Translations under genes and position numbers: made by a program
DNA from: Chlorops oryzae
Taxonomy: Eukaryota; Arthropoda; Insecta; Diptera; Chloropidae
Reading direction: 5' to 3'
DNA: 64,000 bases
NCBI GenBank assembly: GCA_020466095.1
Contig: CM035807.1
Coordinates: forward strand, 101,244,436-101,308,435
Shown here: one piece after another, positions 35,216 to 48,196 of the stretch
How the letters are laid out: every line of letters starts with the position of its first letter
Position numbering within the stretch: the stretch's first letter is position 1
Notes under the pieces: model-generated
Seen by the model: only the letters and a program-made list of their open reading frames with translations
The model's database searches: none
Told to the model about the DNA's origin: nothing

Positions 35216-36618
35216 TTTTTAAGTTAAATTTTTTTCAACTCACAAAAAGTAAGAAAAATTTTTGTTCCATAAAGTATGCTTTAAATTTTTAAAAGCAATA
35301 AAATCCGTGACCTGGTCATCAATATTACAAAATTAAAGTTTGTTATGGCAAAATTTTTCTCGTACTAAAATCACTCTTTTTTGGGCAGCGTTTTTCAAGA
35401 ACACCGAAGAAAAAAAATCATATAGAAAGCCTGTCGATAACATATGTGAACATAATTTAATAGTATTAACAAAGTGATAAAAATCTCGATAAAGCCTAAA
35501 AGAGGAGGCTATGAATATATTTAGATACGGTGAAGGCGTCTTTCGTGGGAAATCTGAATTTTGTGCTTCGCGAAATGTTTCAAGGTTTTGGAAAATTTTG
35601 AAAAAATCGTGCTTTACAATCAAAGTCATCTGGCAACGCTGGTGTACACTGTGAAAAAAAATATTTCATACTGCTCTTGCAGGAATGGCCCAACAAGTCC
35701 GTAAAAAGTGATTTCGACTCAAATTTTCTAATAAAAGTTATGACCTCTTATTAAAAGAGGTTTTTTTTTTTATAAAACCTACCATAGGAGTTCCATACAA
35801 TCGAGAAACTCGCAACTGCATGAGAATTATATTAAAAGGTCTCTTTCCAGTTTTGTTTCTTATAAAGTTTTTCAATGATTTGTTTGTTTTTTTTTTCTCT
35901 TTTTATTTTGCCCTCCGAAAATTCTTTCTTAATAGCTGTCATTTTCTTTACGCCATTCCCCATATCAATCAAGCCCATTGCGAAGACATGTTCTCCCTTC
36001 ACCGAGCGATGTAACCTTCGGTGTCCTTCATTCGGTTGAACTTTTGTTTAGTTAAGCATGTGAATGTGAGGATGTTTGTGGTATTTCTGCCTCGACGATA
36101 GTCGACAAAAAAGCATCGAAAAAAAAAGAAAGAAAAACGAACGAGAACAGACGATTTCATTGTAATTTGCAATTTGTCTTTCCATTGACACATGTGTCGG
36201 CCACTTTGCTAGTAAAATCCACCACGAATCTAAGGAAAGCATACATCAAGCTCGGAAACATTTTTGTTTTTTGTTTTTTTTCGTATATCTTCACGAGTGC
36301 ATGATGTCCTCGACTAGTGTTTTGCATGTTTTATTCAATATTTGCCAGCTCTCGACTTGGAGTGAAAATTTTGCACCCTACACCAATGAACGCCCTAACA
36401 TTAATACGCCCCAATGATCGGGCGGTACACGAGCTGTCAAAGGAGACCAACCGACCGACAGACCGACTTGTGACACCAACAGCTTAGCAACTTTAAGCGG
36501 ACCATTATCACACCCAATGCATAAAGTGGCGGGCGAATAAGAGAAAAAAAAAAAAAAATTTCTCCAGACAAGCTCACTTACAGTGTACACCTACATATAT
36601 AAATTTATATATGTGCAT
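35216..36618. other. Non-coding stretch
   Basis: No gene recognised. A lone TCTGGCAACGCTG end lies at 35630, related to the element at 36619. Confidence 0.4.
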
Positions 36619-37002
36619 CAGCGTTGCCAGATGAGTTTTTAACAAAGCGGAATTTTTTCAAAATTTTACCAAATTATACAAGATAAAATTTTAAGCATTT
36701 TTGGGAGGGAAAAATGTGGAATTTCTCCAAAAAGGCCAACTTGCCCCTAGACCAAAAACATTCACGGTTCGCTTTCTGATGTTTTTATTACACTTCCCTT
36801 TTGAGTCTTTGTTTTTGATGATCTCATAAGTTCACACCAGAGTTCCTATGTGATTTTTTGTTGCTCGAAGCTTTTCAAAATCGCTAGTGCGGCAAAAATG
36901 TTGGCATAAAAACTTTAAAAATAACAATAATAAACATAATTAAATATATGTAAGCAAGCGGGACATTCAAATAAGATTCCAAACTGACGTCTGGCAACGC
37001 TG
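36619..37002. mobile_element. 384-bp element with CAGCGTTGCCAGA ends
   Basis: CAGCGTTGCCAGA at the left is exactly inverted at the right (TCTGGCAACGCTG). hAT-like end sequence, but the flanking octamers differ, so the superfamily is uncertain. Confidence 0.65.
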
Positions 37003-37987
37003 ATAGGTACCTATACATACAATATATGCAGATGCTTCTATGTCGAAAGACTTTCGAGAGTGTGGCCAAAAACAAATTACACTTGTTGTAAAGTTCCATT
37101 TTTCAATTTTCCATTGAGGGACGGACTTGACTTCTCTTGTTGCTCTCCTCTTGTTCTTGTTCTATTCTTTAAATGGCAGAATGCAAAGAAGGACCTAAAA
37201 GAAGAGAGGTCATCATTGGAGGAGTAGAATCATGGGCAAAATGGCACGCATGATGACATTGCTTCCCTGCCACACTCACGAATAGGGATCGAGCAGTTGA
37301 AGAAGCAGCGGCAATCGAAGAACAACGACCCCCAAGAAGAAAAATTAGACTGAAGAAGATGAAGAAGAAAAAAAAAAAACGAAATGAATAAAATTCCAAA
37401 AATGAAAAAGACTAAAGGAGAAAAAAAAAAAAACGACAATAGAAAATTCCAATTTGTCAAGAATTCGTTCAATTTCAGTTTTGCATTGCTTTATGGCAAT
37501 GACGATGACGTCGATGGATGGTATTGCCACTGTGTTGATAAAGAATTTCAAAGGACTAGCGTGAAATTTGGAACATGACGACACAAAATTTTTATGTTCA
37601 GAAATTTCTGGGAAAACGACAAAATATTTTGCGACACGTGAATCAACAAAGTCGATTCGCTGGAATTAGCAATTCGATGAAAGTTGCCGCGCGCATAATT
37701 TAACCTAAATCTGGGTTGATATTAAAGGGATTTAATTTTAAACCGAAGTTCCTCCAGCCATGAACAAATTTGTGGGCTTTTAAGAATCTAAGAAATTCGT
37801 GAAAATTTTTGTTTAAAGTCAAGGGTTTTTATTTTCTGTAATATTGAGATATTCCTCATGAATTTCAGCTGTTATTTAGTTGATCAAAATCGAAAAGGGA
37901 AACAAGTTTTTGGGATCACTGTTGCCAGATGGTGGAAGTGAATTACCATTAAAGTGAACCAGAAATTCCTCTTAATTCGGATTTTAA

Positions 37988-38254
37988 GTTGTGGATCAAA
38001 ATCCCACAAAATACTAAAAATTCATGAGTCCGATTTTGATAAAAATTTATATATAGATTCAGTGAAAAATTATAAGAATTTTGGCGCTATAGTTCTTAAA
38101 AAAACTGATCACAACTACTCCTTTTTGGACCAGTTTGTAACTAGTCCCTAACTAGACTAATTGTAATCAGTTTTTTCACTTAATCTATATATACATTTTC
38201 GTCGAAATCGGACAACATGAATTGTTTGGATTTTATGGGTTTTTGGTCCACAAC
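37988..38254. repeat. Foldback repeat with ~84-bp arms
   Basis: The arm at 37988-38071 (GTTGTGGATCAAAATCCCAC…ATATATAGATTCAGTG) pairs with 38172-38254 imperfectly, with a loop of about 100 bases. Confidence 0.7.
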
Positions 38255-39596
38255 TCTCTAAACTTCCTCTAACCCCCCCAAGTATTTTTTGGGTTAATGT
38301 CTTATAATTGTTCAATATACGACTGTGGCCAATATAAGCGCTACCAAAGCACTCTTTCTCTAGCTACGTCCCTGCTAATCAACGTCGCAATTCATTTTTG
38401 AATATTTGTATTTATCTTTTGGCCGAACTGTAGAAAAACATTAAATTTATTAAGAGTTTTGATTTTTTTAAATGAATAACATGTCAAAACTACCCCACAA
38501 TTTTCCCTAGAAAATTTTTTACACACAAACATCTACCTTAAATTTGTACCCCTCAAAATGTCGTCCTTAGGGCAAAAAAAAAACCAAATCTATGGGGTAA
38601 TCCCCACATGCTTGTCGTTCATAATGAAAATGATGGAAAGAATCTATTTCACTTCCAATAAATATGTACTATTAATCACTTTTTTGCGCCATATTTTCAT
38701 ATTTTTTCCTGGCGCTAACTACTTTTCGATTTTTTCCTCTATCTTTTATGTCAAAAAATGTTCCTAAATGCCTGAGAGCAGCGTCAAAGACAAAATGAGA
38801 TGGATAAGAGTGAAAGAGGCAATGTCGTGCAGAAGACAAAGTGAGAAGATGAGTGAAGAGAGTCGCAGAAGAAGCTCGATCCTTAAATCTTCTGTTCTGC
38901 CCGAGATAGGCAATGGTAGGCATTTTCGATAGTATGTACTGAAAGAAGTCCTACAGAAACTCTCAACCCGACCTTGAAATTCTTCTCTTCTTTGGTGCAC
39001 TCTGCTGGGAGTATTCATAGTTGTAACAAGTGATGCTAAATGATTAACATTTCGATTAAGCTTTTTTTTATGAAGGCACATTCAAATATTCCTGTTTTTA
39101 GCTTAAAATTGCTACAATTTTTTATAGATAATACAACAAAAGTTCAATTTTTTCATCATAGGGATCTCAATATTTGATAAACGTTGCGCAGAATGTCCTT
39201 TTTCCAATTGGTAATTTGTCGCAGCTGTTGCAAACTGTAGTACTACGGCCTTTTTTTTTTGCTCTGCCATGGTCATGTAATAACTCCGTATGTCATCAGT
39301 TTTTGTAATGTTTCTAGCTTTGTAATCCAATATGAAGTCAACTTTTTTTTTGCATAGTTCATTTAATATAATATGAAATGACGTGGAAAAAAATTATTTA
39401 TATTTATACAATAACAAATTGCGCCTAACTTTATTGAAAGCTCGTTAATGTGTTAACTTTTTATGCGTCCAATATGTTTGAGTGTTTTTATTTATTGATT
39501 TTTTTTTTTACAATAGTTTTTTTCTACCATAGTTGGCAGCAATGGTGGTACTTAGTGCTGATGGTGTGCTGTCGCAGTAGCATTTTTTTGCTGCGA
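38255..39596. other. Non-coding stretch
   Basis: No gene or repeat end recognised. Confidence 0.35.
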
Positions 39597-39601
39597 CATC
39601 G

Positions 39602-39939
39602 CACAGTGGGATCGCTTTACACATGTTGAGGGAAAAAAATTTACGGTGTGATCCTATCATAATGAAAATCGGTATACATGGTTTGATTGGGGTATTAAAA
39701 ATATATAAACAAAAATTCATTAGAATTGCTCCACCCTTTGGGGTATCCCCCATAGATCTTTACTTACAGAAAAAGAATTTTCTTACTTCAGCTTAATTTT
39801 TAAGATAAAAAATAGTAATGTGTTTGAAAAAACAGTTCGGATTTTTCGTATCTAGATATTTCTCTATTAGATGAAATCACTAAATTATACAAATAGAATG
39901 GTTGAAAAATCCAATTTTTTCCCCTCAAATCCCACTGTG
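39602..39939. mobile_element. Transib-like MITE: CACAGTG ends and 5-bp target duplication
   Basis: Ends are CACAGTGGGAT and ATCCCACTGTG (11-bp perfect inverted repeat), with GAGGG(A/G)AAAAAAATT further in on both sides. CATCG is duplicated at 39597-39601 and 39940-39944. Transib transposons have CACWRTG-type ends and 5-bp GC-leaning duplications. CACAGTG is also the heptamer of V(D)J recombination signals. Confidence 0.65.
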
Positions 39940-39944
39940 CATCG

Positions 39945-42900
39945 CCTGAAAGCAGTGGGTTTCCCATTCGGGACATTATATCAAATCGGAAAATGTACCT
40001 TTAATTGCTGAGAATTTTATGGCATTTTTTAACTTCTTCAGTAATGCATAAATATCACAAGAGTTTCCACAAATATTGTCATTTGGAGAGAAGTTTTTTA
40101 GTATCGAAGAAGGTGGTTCCAATCTCAACAGAAGAATCGAAATGTATAACTTTCTATGAGCGAAAATTCTCTTAAAAATGGCAGAAGTAATATTATCATT
40201 GGATTCCACGCAAGACGATTAATTTCTCCGGGACCCGATACTACTTATGAGTCTCCCCTTTGGGTATCAGTTAAGACCGAAGCTGCCGTTTTTTAGTCTT
40301 TGGGTTCCTTTTCTAAATTCAAGCTGTTTCGAAAGGGACTTCGGATCTCGAAAGAATTCATCCTTCACAGGCTTTGTCCTCTTAACATATCTCATCTTAA
40401 TATGATTCCCTTTTAAGAGATATAAGAAGTTTTGGAGTAAAAAAAGTTTTTAATTTTTAACATAAAAAGGCTACAAATGTGATCCAAAACACGACAGATT
40501 GAATGGAGATTGTCAAAATAATAAAAATCCCTCAATTAAAAGAGGGTTATTTTCTCTACATATGCTTGAAGGGAATATATTGTTCAGTGCTCAGTTTCAG
40601 TTTCAGTTTTAGTTTTAGTTCAGTTCAATCCTTGAAAACCTTTTAATTTTGGCAAAATGTTTCCCATCAAAAGCCAAAAGAACTCTACATTAAAAAAGAA
40701 AGTAAGTTGAATCAAAGCTTATAAGAATATCTACGTGAATGCTCTAAAAAGAGCAAAGTAATCTTCGACATGATTCGCATTTTCATAAATACATATGTAT
40801 TGTGTATCCAATCTCCAAATGTTATTTCAAGGATTCAGTTTCGCTTCGTATTTGATTTCCATTTCGAGAGTTCATTTTAAAAGTGGAGACCGAAAAGCAA
40901 AACTAATTCACTGGGATTATATTGTTGTTGAAACATTTAATAACGTATGGATTAACCTTGATTGCAACAGCAGCAGCAGCAGCAGCAGTAGCAGCAGCCG
41001 CACACTTTCTCCAATTCGTATCTGTTGAAAAGGGTCCTTAAAGACTTTTGCATCCGAAACCCGGCCACATTCTCTGATTGCTAAACAGAAGTTGTTCAGG
41101 CATTTAATTTGTCGGTTGAAGCTTATGTTTTACTTTTGCGGTCATTTGCTGTGTGTAAGGGTATCAACGTTACGTCTGTATGTATGTTTGTTCATGTGGG
41201 ATGAGCAAACTCGAATCCAACCTCATCTCTTTTGTTGTTGTTCTTGTTGTTGTACTTTACATGATCCTGCATAGCAAATGACTGTATTTGTGTCTCATGG
41301 GGAAGTCGTGCGCCCGGTTTTGTGGGTTTCGACCGTCTCTCTCCATCGGAATATATGCGTTGAATTTAAATTGAATTTTTATTGAAGTGGTCAAGGTAGA
41401 GTGAAAGTTATTCAACGAGAGATTAGAGTGTTAAGCTATGCTAAGAAATATTTTATTATAAATTCCATTGAAATTAAAAACCAAACAAACGTGAACAGAA
41501 ACAGTGGAATATAATTATAGCACCCATTGTATACCCATCTGGTGTGTGTTCAAAGAAGGGAGTTACAAAAAAAAAAAAAAAAAAATCTAATCGAAGTGCG
41601 GGATTTGAACATTTTTGTTCGCTCTTGTTGAAGCTTTCTCTAGAGTTTGATTGAAAAAAAACACCCTGGATTGTTAAACAAAAAAAAAAATAAATTAATT
41701 TATTTTTGATGAATGGCTGACATAATTGTCTTCAGAACGAAATCAGCGGAGAGCTCTTTTGTCTAAACACCATTATTTACATCGATTTCGATTCGAGTGC
41801 TGTGGTTGCCACTTTTGTTCTTCGATTTTATCTTGATTTCGCGTTGTTAACGGCGTAAATCTAATAAATCAATCTTCTATACACACTCGATGAATGTCAA
41901 AATGAAAATTACATTTACGCTGCGCTGCGCTGCGTTGAGTCTTGTGACTCGTAATCGAAGTTAAAGATGACGATTATAAATAGGGACGAAAATGAAGCGT
42001 CGTTGTCGTTGCCTAACATTCTGATAAACATTCGTGTATTACAAGTCGAAATGTCAGAAGCTGAGTGGATATTTGTACTGAGGAGAACGAAGTGAAGCTG
42101 AATGGCAATACCGATAATATATTGTAGGGTGTGAGGTGATGGATTCTTAATAAAATCCTAAGCTCGAAATTCGATTCCTATTCGAAAATCTCTGGAGACT
42201 GTCTCGTTACGTAAATCCATGTTACAAATAGGAAAATTTTAGCATACATTTAGGCTTGTGGAAATATAAAAATTACTTATCTCTATGGATTTATTGTCAT
42301 GCGATTTATTTTGTTCGAAATATTTTAAACGAAATTCATATAATTCACATAATGCTCGATTAATTTAAATGCGAAAAAATGAGTTTCACTGTTTTTTTTT
42401 TTTGTATGAAGAGAAGCAATCCTAAAAGTATGCATCGTCTCTCGTTTGTAAAGATAAAGGCATTGGATAAAAAAAAAAAAAAAAATGCTGAAATCGCGGC
42501 AATTTGCTAGAAAAATTATATGATGCGAAAAATATGAAGTAGCTTTGCGATTTCAAAAAGTAATTCAACAAGATTGAATAAGGATTGAAGTGAAGAAGCC
42601 AACAAGGAGTAGGTAAAGGAAAAAGCAGAGTAAAGACATAAGCAAGAAAATGAGCAAAATTTACAACTATGCCAACCATATTTACTACCGTCTAAATCCA
42701 TTACAAAGTACCTAACATAAATGCAGATAAATAAGGGTGGGAGGTTAGGTTAGCAGAGGACAGTAGAAGGCTAGATGCAATATAGAGGAGCTGAGAGCAC
42801 GATTCACTGATTTTTTGGGGCCAAATGTTTTATGAGAATTTTGCGTATGGAAGTATGGTGGGCGGGGGAATTGGTGTAATCTTACGATGGTTTGAGACAG

Positions 42901-44643
42901 ACAAAAAGCAAATAATATAATATTAAAATAGATTGAATGCAAGGGCATGCAAAAGAGCAAAATCTTCCGAGATGCTCATGAGAGATTTCTCTTCATTTCG
43001 TTTATGTGTTTTTCTTATTTTTTTTATTTTTATTTTTTACTTTCTTTCTTTTTAATAAATCGCAGTTGCGGACTGTGTGTGTCGCTAGCAAATGTATGTA
43101 TGAATGTATGAGCTCGTATCTGAAAGAGCCTGCGATGAGTTAGCATTTCGCAGGCATTGAAGAAATTATCTGAGTAGAGTGGAGAGCATATTGCGGGGCT
43201 CATCACAAGGAATACGCTAAGCCACTGAATCATTGCGAAATCATCGTATTTCAAACGAGAAGCATACGATGATCCTCTGTGTTATGTTCGGAATCGTGGC
43301 TGCGACGAACTACAACTATACTACCGATTATGATGAGTATATAATTTTTGGTTGAATGCTTTCCGGCGCTACTACTACTACTACTACTACTATCCACTGT
43401 TCTCTAGAGTGACTTTAAAAGCAATTTGTACATGCGATTTGTGCTTTTACTTCATTTTCTTTTTTCTTATATTTTTCTTCGTTTTTCTATTTGCTCGTGT
43501 AGCTTAAGTGATTTTCACTTAACCCAAGATAGATTAGGTTATAAGAATGTAACTGCAAACGTATGTATCTACTGTGAATGGGTATGCTGCGAACGCATAC
43601 AAATACGCACACACACACACACACCACGAATACACGAGCATATATAAATATTCAGCCATTTTACTTGAGTGATTTGCAGACGTTTATGTCGTTCGCGAAA
43701 ATTGAGAAAAATCGTAGAAAATGCCATGTAAAGGTTTTTTTTTCTTTCTTTTCGTACTTGTTCAGAGTCGTTGGATGACTGTCAAAAGCTTGATGTGAAT
43801 CTTGTGGGAATTATTATTATTTTTTTTCTTTTCTATAGCAAGTGAACTGATGGAATTTGGTTTTCGTATATTATAATTTTAAACATAGGTACCCCCACAA
43901 TAATCTTCATAACCCCTTTAAGCCGCTCATGAACAAATTTCCACTTACTTTTCACTTCTTTCTGCTGTAATATATTTCAGTTAAATTTCTTTTTTTTTTT
44001 TTTGTCATCACACTGAACTCGTTACAAAAAAAAAACAAATAAAAAATAAAATAAAACTGAAATAAGAAAAAAGCAATGCCAATGAGCTCACCTCATCGAG
44101 TGTAAACATCGTCAGTAGAAATTGCAAGGAGCATGAGGATGAAAAAATCAAACTGCCAAGTCAAATATGCTTGGAAATCAAGTTAAGCGAAAATGTTGCT
44201 TACAGACAAGCAGAAGCCAGAAGAACTATACAAAAGCTACCAAAGCTACTCAGTAGGAAAAATATACACAAATCAGCAGCGAATTCCGAATGAAGTTTTC
44301 CGAGTAAACGCAATGAGTGCAGGAAATTAAAGTTTAAAATTGAATGCATGCAGAGAGCAAAGAGGATCTTCTTCTTTTGGAAAAAGGCAAATAAATTGAA
44401 TATAGAATAAAATTTTTCGTTCTCATTGAACTTTTTGAACTCATCATCCTTGGATGAGAATTTTCTTAAGCTTAAAGGAAATCAATAGAAGAAAAGGGCA
44501 CAGTTGAGCCTCAGTAATTTATGTTCAGGGCAATAGAAAATATTAAATATACCTAAGAGTATGCTCATAAATATTGAGAATATATTTTCGGTATCGAGAA
44601 CTGTATTTTCGGCAAGATTTTCCTGAGTCGTTTAGATCTTCTT
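39945..44643. other. Non-coding stretch with triplet and simple repeats
   Basis: No gene recognised. CAG repeat at about 40967-41000, ACT repeat at 43371-43392, CA repeat at 43607-43622, and poly-A or poly-T runs at 41568, 42391 and 42471. GAG followed by GTGAGC on the minus strand near 44094 could be a splice donor but stands alone. Confidence 0.35.
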
Positions 44644-44900
44644 AAGCCGGGATCCCACTATCTGCGTACAATCGTACAATCTGTGCCGTTTTGTACGATT
44701 TCCACAAACACTCTTGAGGATCAGACTATCGTCGCATCTTGTCAAAAAGAAATCGGGGAACCACAAAATTGGGACAAAAATTCGTCAAGACGATCACACT
44801 TAGTCCTAAAATTTAGAGCATGATGCGTCGTTCACACTATTGGCAAATTGATTGTCGAAAAAATCAGTGCTATTGAGCAGATAGGGGGATCCTGGATTTA
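44644..44900. mobile_element. Dispersed repeat, copy 2 (AAGCCGGGATCCCACTATCTG end)
   Basis: Same order of blocks as 8588-8847. The left end AAGCCGGG…ACTATCTG is inverted relative to the right end CAGATAG…, so terminal inverted repeats are visible in this copy. Confidence 0.7.
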
Positions 44901-45317
44901 AAGTCTCAACTAGGCTCCGTTAAAGGTTTTTAACAAGTCCTAACATAACAAGTGAAATTTATGCATTTGAGACTTTTCAAAAGGAAATCTGTAATTTGGA
45001 CCCAAGAAGCTTATTCTAACATCAGTTTTCGCCTGATGCGAATTTTGAAGTTTATAAAATTTCGAAATTTTTCCAAGATTTCTCCCATGAACTCCCTTTA
45101 ATATTCCTGCATGATTCCGCAAGATGCTGCCAGATGTACCCAAAGATATCCACTCAAGATCTTTCTTCAAGATCTCCACTTAAGATCTCGACTTTTTCCG
45201 GCAAGTCCTCTAAATAATCCTGAAAATGCTGGGGCATAAGTCATACCCTTTGTATTTAATTCTTCGTTCATCTCGTTTGATGTCTTAAGTAAAGTGATTT
45301 GAAGTCATTCCTTAGCT

Positions 45318-45430
45318 GGGGCAGATTAAGACAATTTGCCGCACTAGGCAGTTGAGATTTTCCCGCCACAGACAGCCCCTGAAAATTTTCCGCCTTAGGC
45401 AGCTGCCTATAAAGTTAATCCGTCACTGTT
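45318..45430. repeat. Dispersed repeat (GCCGCACTAGGCAGTTGA), copy 1
   Basis: Shares AATTTGCCGCACTAGGCAGT, TTTTCCGCC and CAGCTGCCTAT…AAGTTAATCCGTCACTG with 55583-55745. Confidence 0.65.
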
Positions 45431-46929
45431 CCTTAGTCCTTATTGATCTTAATTAAACGTTATAAAACTCCGCTTGGACCGACTACAATTAATTTCCATT
45501 ATTTTTGATCGGGAAGTCGGCTAGCTAGCTAGTTTTAAATGGGTTAAAAGAAAATTTCCTTCATTTTTAAGTCACGACTGAATTAGTCGATTGAGCAAAA
45601 TCAGGTTAAGTTACGTTCAGTTAAGGCAACATACACTTTGCACAAACTATTTAGAAAAACTTTTCACGAACAAATTTCCTATATAGTTTATTAAAATAGT
45701 TAAAAATTGGACCCCCTTTCTCTCGTATCTCTATCTCTACTTGTATTTGCAAATAAATTGCCTGTCAATATTTTTTTTTGCGTCCACATTGGATTTGCAC
45801 AATTTGCACAACTATTTTGGCAACAATTTACGGAATTTTAAACGTTTTTCATTTTTCTACACGGCAAAGCAAATCGACATAAATATTGAAACGCTTTACG
45901 AAAATTGCCGATAAAGTCAATAGCCACAGCGAAGCCGGACTCACAACTAGGAATATTTGATGGAAAATTCCATAGATATATACAATATACAAATATCATA
46001 TAAATGAATGAAAAAAAAAGGAAATAAATAAAAAATTGCAACTCGTGAGCTTTGACAATTATTTTGTTACACGCCATGTAAACTGTCGACTGGCATTTGT
46101 GGCACGCCCAATTGGAGGGATAGTATGAATTCTATCTGATTAATTTTTAGTTACAAGGATGACAAAGCCATGGGCTGTTTTTTTCGACTGAATGTGTTGC
46201 ATCGAAAGGGGAGAATCATGGCTAATTTATTCAAGTGTGTTTTTTTGAACGGGTGCATGTGTGTCCATGCGAATGCAGCCGTGTCATTAGCATATGTTCA
46301 TGTGCAATCGACCCGATTGAACTTTACGCCATAACTAATTTATGTAAAATCATTGAAAATGTTCGAAGCGATTAAAAAACAGAAGTATGTTTGAACATAC
46401 AACAATGAGGAATTTATGACCAATTGTCTATTGAAAAACGTTTAAAACTTTTTATTTTTTATGCCCTCAGAGATTTGACTTAGATTTATTTCATTTATCA
46501 TTTATTTTCACTGATATTTTGGGTCGCTTTTTTTTGAAAACAAAAAACGGCTTAAAAATTTAAATACTTTCATACATAAATATTTAGTTGTTCTTGCTTT
46601 AATGTCCACGAGGTGGAAATCTAATGTAACATACGTTCTGACAGTTTCCTTAAAGAAGGCCATTTCGTTCTGTTATTATAAGTAGACTCATATTTAGTAC
46701 TGAAAGTGTCTCTCTTTGAATTAAGTAGTCATTTAAGTCCCTTGGAAATACTGAGATTCATAAGCAGTCTCAACCTACTGTAAGGGTACGTTAGCTGCAA
46801 AAAATGTGTCTCAGGTCGAAATGCTCTTAAAGTCTTCTCAATAATGATAAATCTGAAAGTATAAATTCTTCCATTTCGGATTTCACATTTTCGTGTGTCT
46901 CATATATAATATAATAACATAGTGATACC

Positions 46930-47650
46930 TACTCACTCAAAGTTGATCCTCGACCAAAAATGATCCTCACTCAAAAGTGATCTTCGACCAAGAATGACCC
47001 TAACTCAAAAGTGATCCTCATTTAAAAGTCATTCTCAATCAAAATTGATCCTTGACCAAGAAGTGATCCTCACTCAAAAGTGATCCCCACTCAAGAGTGA
47101 TCCTCATTCAAAAGTGATCCTCACTCTAGAGTGATCCTCATTCAAGAGTGATCCTCAGTCAAGAGTGATCCTCACTCAAGAGTGATCCTCACTCAAGAGT
47201 GATCCTCACTCAAGAGTGATCCTCACTCAAGAGTGATCCTCACTCAAGAGTGATCCTCACTCAAGAGTGATCCTCACTCAAGAGTGATCCTCACTCAAGA
47301 GTGATCCTCACTCAAGAGTGATCCTCACTCAAGAGTGATCCTCACTCAAGAGTGATCCTCACTCAAGAGTGATCCTCACTCAAGAGTGATCCTACTCAAG
47401 AGTGATCCTCACTCAAAACTGATCCTTACTCAAAAGTGATCCTCACTCAAGAGTGATCCTCACTCAAGAGTGATCCTCACTCAAGAGTGATCCTCACTCA
47501 AGAGTGTTCCTCACTCAAGACTGATCCTCACTCAAGAGTGATCCTCACTCAAAACTGATCCTACTCAAAACGGATCCTCACTCAAAAGCGATCCTCATTT
47601 AAAAACGATCCTCAGTCAAGAGTGATCCTTACTCAAGACCAAAAGTTTAT
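46930..47650. repeat. 17-bp satellite (about 40 copies)
   Basis: Tandem unit GATCCTCACTCAAGAGT. Copies at about 47083-47395 are nearly identical; copies at both edges are increasingly diverged, with ACCAAAAG-type units at the left. CACTC…GAGTG within the unit is self-complementary. Confidence 0.95.
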
Positions 47651-48165
47651 CCTCCATATAAAACTTTACGTTGATATTTAAATTTTAGGCTAAGACGATT
47701 TTATAATCTAAAAATACGGTATTGATCCTTCTAGAATTCAAAAATGCCAAGAAATATGTTAATTTAGCTTGGATCTTCTATGAATTCTCCTTCTCTTAAC
47801 GATTTGCAGGTGGTTAAACAGCAAGCCTTTGGCCTTGTGCCTTTATTTGTTATGGGATAAATTTTGCCAAATTTACTTCCCCAAATGGGAACGCTCGTAC
47901 GCTCGGATGTCAAATGATATAAACAAACAGAAAAATCTACTGTCAGTTGTCTTCACTTCCACTTCGATAGAGGTTATTAAAAATTTTTAGAATCCATCAA
48001 TGCTTGCCAGATTTCCATGAGTGCCTACTATAAAATTCAATCAAAGAATTCCAATGCCTTTTTCTCGATATTTGCGTTATTTACTGACTCATTTGACATT
48101 TATTTATTTTTCTTTACAAATCCTTTTGTACATGGAAATTACATATGAAGTCATCCTCGTTCACT

Positions 48166-48196
<31 letters not shown>

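Noticed and set aside
44060..44120. Minus-strand first exon (MFTLDE then GTGAGC)
   Set aside because: A single donor-like site with a six-codon frame and no matching downstream exon.
46930..47650. Regularly spaced repeat resembling a CRISPR array
   Set aside because: Units are contiguous 17-mers without unique spacers, in a eukaryotic genome; it is a satellite.
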